Source: JAFGHJ01 sp964606065 | GTDB lineage: Bacteria; Hydrothermota; UBA3072 | Reading direction: 5' to 3' | NCBI GenBank assembly: GCA_964606065.1 | Contig: CAZSEX010000071.1 | Span: 1-5,450, forward strand | Length of the DNA stretch: 5,450 bases | In this document: piece after piece, positions 1 through 2,968 of the stretch | Layout: every line of letters starts with the position of its first letter | Numbering within the stretch: position 1 is the first letter of the stretch | Program-made: the position numbers and the translations under genes | Notes under the pieces: model-generated | What the model was told of the DNA's origin: nothing | The model's input: only the letters and a program-made list of their open reading frames with translations | Databases searched by the model: none

Positions 1-137
1 AGGCATTTAAGAGATATATTGAGCAAAATTGGAGAATATAAGCAAAAAAACTGAATCCATTTTTCCCTAAATACATGGGAGAAAAAATCACGTAAGCAAT
101 AATAATACTTGTTTCACCGATACCTAAAAACTCTTTC
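1..137. other. Edge stretch with no assignable gene
   Basis: Nothing here can be called a gene with confidence. Two plus-strand frames end early, at TAA 39-41 and TGA 52-54. Either could be the last residues of a gene entering from the left, and both short peptides look protein-like, so they do not decide between themselves. On the minus strand one frame is open from about 145 to the edge (48 codons), with in-frame GTG at 91 and ATG at 76. Its peptide is hydrophobic, but neither start has a Shine-Dalgarno. T-rich non-coding DNA gives such peptides readily, so I do not call it a gene. Confidence 0.3.
60..84. terminator. Weak hairpin, possible bidirectional terminator
   Basis: TTTTTCCC (60-67) and GGGAGAAAA (77-85) can form a stem of about eight pairs with one G-U wobble around a 9-base loop. 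It lies just past the stop of the minus-strand gene at 138. Only three pairs are G-C, and no clean U-tract follows outside the stem on either strand. This makes it at best a weak terminator between convergent units. Confidence 0.2.
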
Positions 138-563
138 TTAAGGTCTCAGCTGCAACCTTGGTTCTCCCCATTCTTCAAGGTATCTTTGAAAAGTTTCTTT
201 TATTTCCGGGTTATCGGTCTTCACCTCCAAATTTCTTATTTTATTTTCGAACTTTTTACCCCAGAGTCCCGTAATAAGAGTTATCACTCCAAATAAAAAA
301 AGTATAAGAGCGGCTTCTCCAAATAATTTATTCAATGCCAGAACACCCAGAACGGCTATAAATAATATAAAGAAGACAATATAGTATACCGCGAGTTTCA
401 TATTGAGATTAATAACTTCTCTAACTATTTCTAAATCGTTCATGGATATAATCACACCATTTGTTTCCCTTAACGCTGCTTTTATTTTTGAAACGGCATA
501 GAAATGAAAAATCAAAGCGACTACTACTGCGGAACCGAGAATAAAAAGAGAGATTAGAAACAT
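138..563 (-). CDS. Small membrane protein of unknown function, three predicted helices
   Basis: This gene encodes 141 residues and I do not recognise the family. Three hydrophobic stretches look like membrane helices: about residues 1-23, 57-77 and 82-101. A mostly polar segment (24-56, with several charged residues) lies between the first and second. The tail (102-141) is charged and soluble, with an amphipathic EIKETFQRYLEEW-like helix and no catalytic motif I can name. The start is well supported: an AAGGAGG Shine-Dalgarno (568-574 read on the minus strand) sits four bases before the ATG at 563. A near-consensus promoter lies just upstream, giving a leader of roughly 15-20 bases. The gene is transcribed away from the exported-protein gene at 791 and appears to be monocistronic within the window. 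The protein probably sits in the inner membrane. Coding is likely on the grounds of start signals and helix pattern, but the function is open. Confidence 0.8.
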   Translation of the reverse strand: MFLISLFILGSAVVVALIFHFYAVSKIKAALRETNGVIISMNDLEIVREVINLNMKLAVYYIVFFILFIAVLGVLALNKLFGEAALILFLFGVITLITGLWGKKFENKIRNLEVKTDNPEIKETFQRYLEEWGEPRLQLRP

Positions 564-584
564 AAAGCCTCCTTAATTTAATGA

Positions 585-613
585 ATTTTAAAGAGAAAAG
601 TCTCATATGTCAA
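585..613 (-). promoter_or_regulatory. Strong sigma-70-like promoter for the small membrane protein gene
   Basis: On the minus strand there is a perfect TTGACA (613-608), a 17-bp spacer and TAAAAT (590-585), a five-of-six match to TATAAT. An eight-base A-tract (625-618) lies just upstream of the -35 box, in the position of an UP element. The predicted start near 578 leaves a short leader containing the AAGGAGG ribosome binding site. This is one of the two best promoter matches in the window. Confidence 0.75.
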
Positions 614-739
614 GATATTTTTTTTACAGAGAACACAAAGATCAGTACGCATCTATAAAAAAATAGAACATTACATTCCCTGCAAATTCTACATGTTAAT
701 ATTGGTGTTCGGATAGATGTTTTCCCGCACTGCGTTCCC

Positions 740-767
740 TTGACTTTTAAATTGTTAAACTTATGTT
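740..767 (+). promoter_or_regulatory. Probable promoter of the beta-propeller protein gene
   Basis: TTGACT (740-745) is a five-of-six match to the -35 box. It is followed by a 16-bp spacer and TATGTT (762-767), a four-of-six -10. The predicted start near 774 would give a leader of about 17 bases carrying the ribosome binding site at 781-786. The -10 is only moderate. An in-frame TTG at 740 is part of the -35 element and should not be read as a start codon. Confidence 0.5.
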
Positions 768-780
768 CAATAACGGAAAA

Positions 781-786
781 AGGAGG
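781..786 (+). promoter_or_regulatory. Shine-Dalgarno that fixes the start at 791
   Basis: AGGAGG, within AAAAAGGAGG, lies four bases before ATG 791. The open frame extends upstream to a TTG at 740, but that codon has no such site and overlaps the promoter. This ribosome binding site therefore decides the start. The four-base spacing matches that of the minus-strand gene at 563. Confidence 0.85.
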
Positions 787-790
787 ATTC

Positions 791-1810
791 ATGCAAAACC
801 CTATCACTTTTAGAATAATTATAAAAAGTATATTATTAACATTAACTATGTTATTCGGTTTTTCTTTCTGCAATAAATCTAAAAACGACAGTTTCGCAAA
901 TTTAATCAAAAACATAGAAGCCGGTAAAAATCTCGACGTCGAATTAGTTTTCAAATGTGAATATCCTCTTGTGGCAGTAGACTCCGATAAAGAAGGGAAT
1001 TTCTACCTTATAAGCTATACCGGAGATGTCTATATGATTTCTGAAAACGGGACCGCGGATACAATTTATTCCGGCATAGAAAGCTGCGGATTCAGCTTTA
1101 CTTCCCTTACTGTTCTGCCGGAGGGAGACTTATTAACAAACGATTGCGTGAATGATAAAGATGTGCTGTTCAAGATAAATAAAAAAGGAGAAAAAACTGA
1201 ATTTCTGAGCATGGAAAGTAATTTGCTTACTCTTGCTTCCGACATTTCCGGAAAAATTTACGCGGGAGCCTGGGTCAGCGAAGGAAATCTCACCGTAAAC
1301 TTCAACCCTAACCATTTATCTGCAGCTGACTACATTGCAGGAAAGATTCTGGAAATAGATAAAAACGGAAACGTCGAGGAAATATATGAAGGCGGAATAC
1401 CTATGTGCTTGAGAACCGATGCATCGGGTAAATTAACCGCCGCTATATGGGGAGAGAAAGGCAGCTTCGAAGCCGAGTCGAAAAGTTATTCTGTGGCAGA
1501 CCTGCGTCATATATTCTGGGTAACTTTGAGTGAAAACGCCAATATAATATACCCGGAGAAAACGGGAACTATAAATACAGAGGACTTGAACGCTATTTCG
1601 TCTTTTGTATTTCTTGATAATAGCTCTATTATCGCTCAGGGTATACACGAAATCGGAGGAGCGGGGCTTTACCTTTTAAAAGAAGGAAATATTCCGATAG
1701 AACTTACCTTTAATCAGGAAAAAATAACCCACAGCATAACCGGGCTTGAAGTATCGAAGGGAAATCTGTATTTTATAAATGTAGACGGCAAGCTTTATAA
1801 GGTAAAATAA
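791..1810 (+). CDS. Exported, probably lipid-anchored beta-propeller-like protein
   Basis: The product has 339 residues. Residues 1-26 form an export signal: a lysine/arginine-containing start, then a hydrophobic core (about 14-26) ending at Cys27. That cysteine is followed by a polar NKSKND linker, as in lipoproteins. The three residues before it (F-S-F) do not fit the usual lipobox, so lipidation is uncertain. From about residue 55 the protein shows repeated units of a 'D..GN.Y.....G.v..i..nG' type. Examples are 64-90, 108-138, 150-198, 206-254, 268-304 and 315-338. Together they suggest a roughly six-bladed propeller of the NHL/SMP-30 or quinoprotein-like kind. No catalytic or metal-binding set is evident. 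Cys56, Cys99, Cys119 and Cys206 could form disulfides outside the cytoplasm. It probably acts in the periplasm or at the outer membrane, in binding or scaffolding; the ligand is unknown. A promoter and strong ribosome binding site lie immediately upstream. The CDF gene follows after 147 bp. Confidence 0.8.
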   Translation: MQNPITFRIIIKSILLTLTMLFGFSFCNKSKNDSFANLIKNIEAGKNLDVELVFKCEYPLVAVDSDKEGNFYLISYTGDVYMISENGTADTIYSGIESCGFSFTSLTVLPEGDLLTNDCVNDKDVLFKINKKGEKTEFLSMESNLLTLASDISGKIYAGAWVSEGNLTVNFNPNHLSAADYIAGKILEIDKNGNVEEIYEGGIPMCLRTDASGKLTAAIWGEKGSFEAESKSYSVADLRHIFWVTLSENANIIYPEKTGTINTEDLNAISSFVFLDNSSIIAQGIHEIGGAGLYLLKEGNIPIELTFNQEKITHSITGLEVSKGNLYFINVDGKLYKVK

Positions 1811-1852
1811 TATCTCTCGTTACCGATAAAATTTTATAAAAACCGCAATCTT

Positions 1853-1890
1853 CAGGGAATAAACTTCTCCTGTAAAATCCAGGTTGTTTT
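1853..1890 (+). terminator. Possible weak terminator after the propeller gene
   Basis: CCTG (1869-1872) can pair with CAGG (1880-1883) around a 7-base loop, followed by the T-rich TTGTTTT (1884-1890). An earlier CAGG (1853-1856) could pair with the same CCTG instead, so two alternative hairpins exist. The stems are only four or five pairs, so termination here is a weak inference supported mainly by position. Confidence 0.25.
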
Positions 1891-1917
1891 GGACTAAAAA
1901 ATCTGATTACCAATAGC

Positions 1918-1946
1918 TTGACAGACAATCCGATCGAAGTAATAAT
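1918..1946 (+). promoter_or_regulatory. Promoter of the CDF exporter gene, giving a near-leaderless mRNA
   Basis: A perfect TTGACA (1918-1923) is followed by a 17-bp spacer and AATAAT (1941-1946), a five-of-six -10. Transcription would begin around 1952-1954, leaving about 4-6 bases before ATG 1958. The spacer is of normal length, unlike the 19-20 bp spacers of MerR-type metal promoters, so MerR/ZntR-style control is not indicated. Confidence 0.65.
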
Positions 1947-1955
1947 ATATTATAA
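1940..1955 (+). promoter_or_regulatory. AT-rich palindrome over the CDF -10 and start site, possible operator
   Basis: TAATAATATATTATAA is palindromic at 14 of 16 positions, with a perfect 12-bp core at 1942-1953. The right half ATTATAA equals a half-site of Fur/PerR-type boxes, and the left half TAATAAT differs at one base. The halves are separated by two bases, whereas the classical arrangement uses one. A repressor here would block the -10 element. AT-rich DNA makes such palindromes by chance, so this is only suggestive. Confidence 0.25.
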
Positions 1956-1957
1956 CT

Positions 1958-2836
1958 ATGAAAGACAGGATTACTGAAAAACACCTGAAAATTGCGATCG
2001 CGTTAACTTCATTCTATTTTATTGTCGAAGTTTTCGGCGGTTTTATTTCAGGTTCTCTTTCTCTTCTGGGCGACGCAGGGCATATGTTAAGAGATGTGTT
2101 CTCGCTTTTAATTACACTGGGAGCGATGAAAATCGCGGAAAGACTTCCAACAAAAACTAAAACTTTCGGTTATCATAGAGCTGAGATTTTAGCGGCTTTT
2201 ATCAACGGTTTACTTTTAGTTGGTGTAAGCATCTGGATATTCCGGGAAGCGGTCGACAGATTTACCAATCCCATCCCTGTAAAAAGCCCACTTATGTTTT
2301 CCATCGCTCTTATTGGCTTGATCGCGAATCTTTACGTCGCTTCAAAATTACACGGAAGCGATGATCTAAATATAAAGGCGGCTTTTTTACATGTATTTAC
2401 GGATACTCTTGCTTCTTTTGCTGTTGTCCTTGCCTCGGTATTGATATTTTTTACCGGACAGACCATCGTAGACCCTATACTCGGTGTGGCGATAGCGGTT
2501 CTTGTCCTTTCGTCAGCTTTCACGATAATTCGTGACGCACTTAATATTCTATTGGAATTCACACCAAAAAATATCGATTTCGACACACTCGTAGAAGGTA
2601 TAGAAAAAATCGAAGGCGTCGAAGGAATACACGATATACACTTATGGAGTCTGTGTTCTAACTTAAACGTTATGGATGCTCATATCTTTACAAATATATC
2701 CGATATGAACAAAATCGAATATCTAAAAGCAACAATCAAGAAAAAATTGGGAAAATTCAATATCAAACACTCGACGCTCGAATTCGAATACGAAGAATGC
2801 GCTCGAAAAAATAGAGTTGAAAAAATCGAACATTAA
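1958..2836 (+). CDS. Cation diffusion facilitator metal exporter, zinc-type (CzcD/ZitB-like)
   Basis: This 292-residue inner-membrane protein belongs to the CDF family, which exchanges cytoplasmic divalent metal for protons. Six membrane segments are visible: about 10-30, 34-58, 77-97, 111-130, 142-166 and 169-192. The family's transport-site motifs are intact: H42-x3-D46 in helix 2 (LGDAGHMLRD) and H145-x3-D149 in helix 5 (FLHVFTD). A His/Asp quartet of this kind points to zinc, possibly with cadmium or cobalt. Iron/manganese-type CDFs usually carry Asp at the first position. The GYHRAEILAA motif (71-80) is typical of this branch. The cytoplasmic domain (about 203-284) keeps 'GVEGIHDIHLW' (H225, H228) and H242 and H271, as in the dimerising metal-binding fold. 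There is no histidine-rich loop between helices 4 and 5. ATG 1958 gives full family length but has no Shine-Dalgarno, consistent with a near-leaderless transcript. Family call secure; exact metal inferred. Confidence 0.95.
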   Translation: MKDRITEKHLKIAIALTSFYFIVEVFGGFISGSLSLLGDAGHMLRDVFSLLITLGAMKIAERLPTKTKTFGYHRAEILAAFINGLLLVGVSIWIFREAVDRFTNPIPVKSPLMFSIALIGLIANLYVASKLHGSDDLNIKAAFLHVFTDTLASFAVVLASVLIFFTGQTIVDPILGVAIAVLVLSSAFTIIRDALNILLEFTPKNIDFDTLVEGIEKIEGVEGIHDIHLWSLCSNLNVMDAHIFTNISDMNKIEYLKATIKKKLGKFNIKHSTLEFEYEECARKNRVEKIEH

Positions 2837-2850
2837 AAACCGAAAAAACG

Positions 2851-2869
2851 CGACACATAAAATTTGTCG
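2851..2869 (+). promoter_or_regulatory. 19-bp imperfect dyad, operator or weak terminator
   Basis: CGACA (2851-2855) and TGTCG (2865-2869) are exact inverted arms. Two further inner pairs bring the match to seven of nine about the centre at 2860. The dyad lies 15 bp past the CDF stop. It ends 9 bp before a TATAAT, so it would cover the -35 region of that candidate promoter. It could be a repressor or activator site for the PAS gene. As an RNA hairpin the stem is short and has no U-tract after it. Confidence 0.3.
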
Positions 2870-2878
2870 TTAGTAATA

Positions 2879-2884
2879 TATAAT
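2879..2884 (+). promoter_or_regulatory. Candidate -10 element for the PAS sensor gene
   Basis: A perfect TATAAT lies about 85 bp before the proposed start of the PAS protein. No recognisable -35 box sits 16-18 bp upstream; the dyad at 2851-2869 occupies that place. If it is real, the promoter may be weak or activator-dependent, with a leader of about 78 bases. Confidence 0.35.
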
Positions 2885-2957
2885 TTACAATTTAAAAATT
2901 TAAGTGTTTTGTTTTCAATCACTTGTCATCTGGAGCCGTTTTTGTAGGAATTTTGAC

Positions 2958-2963
2958 GGGAGG
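2958..2963 (+). promoter_or_regulatory. Shine-Dalgarno pointing to an ATT start codon
   Basis: GGGAGG, followed by T, is a strong ribosome binding site. Five bases later, in the PAS reading frame, comes ATT (2969-2971). An in-frame TGA at 2954-2956 rules out any start further upstream. No ATG, GTG or TTG occurs in frame until TTG 3191, which lies inside the first PAS domain. Confidence 0.65.
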
Positions 2964-2968
2964 TTTAT

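Noticed and set aside
1..145. Minus-strand hydrophobic open frame of 48 codons running off the left edge
   Set aside because: Its GTG 91 and ATG 76 have no Shine-Dalgarno. T-rich strands produce hydrophobic peptides by chance, and too little is visible. Sequence to the left would settle it.
653..666. CTAT/ATAG hairpin with an A6 loop in the divergent region
   Set aside because: A four-base A/T-rich stem is too weak to call, and it sits where no terminator is expected.
740..790. TTG 740 as start of the propeller protein, adding 17 residues
   Set aside because: TTG 740 is part of a -35-like TTGACT and has no ribosome binding site. ATG 791 has AGGAGG four bases upstream and directly begins the export signal.
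610..954. Minus-strand open frame of 114 codons across the divergent intergenic region
   Set aside because: It overlaps the start of the propeller gene antisense and both promoters, and lacks a ribosome binding site. It is best explained as a chance frame in AT-rich DNA.
1826..1837. Perfect 12-bp palindrome ATAAAATTTTAT after the propeller gene
   Set aside because: It is pure A/T, has no stem-stabilising G-C pairs and lies far from the -35/-10 elements. In AT-rich sequence it is likely chance.
1918..1946. MerR/ZntR-type metal promoter for the CDF gene
   Set aside because: The -35 to -10 spacer is 17 bp rather than 19-20, and there is no dyad between the boxes beyond a short CGATCG.
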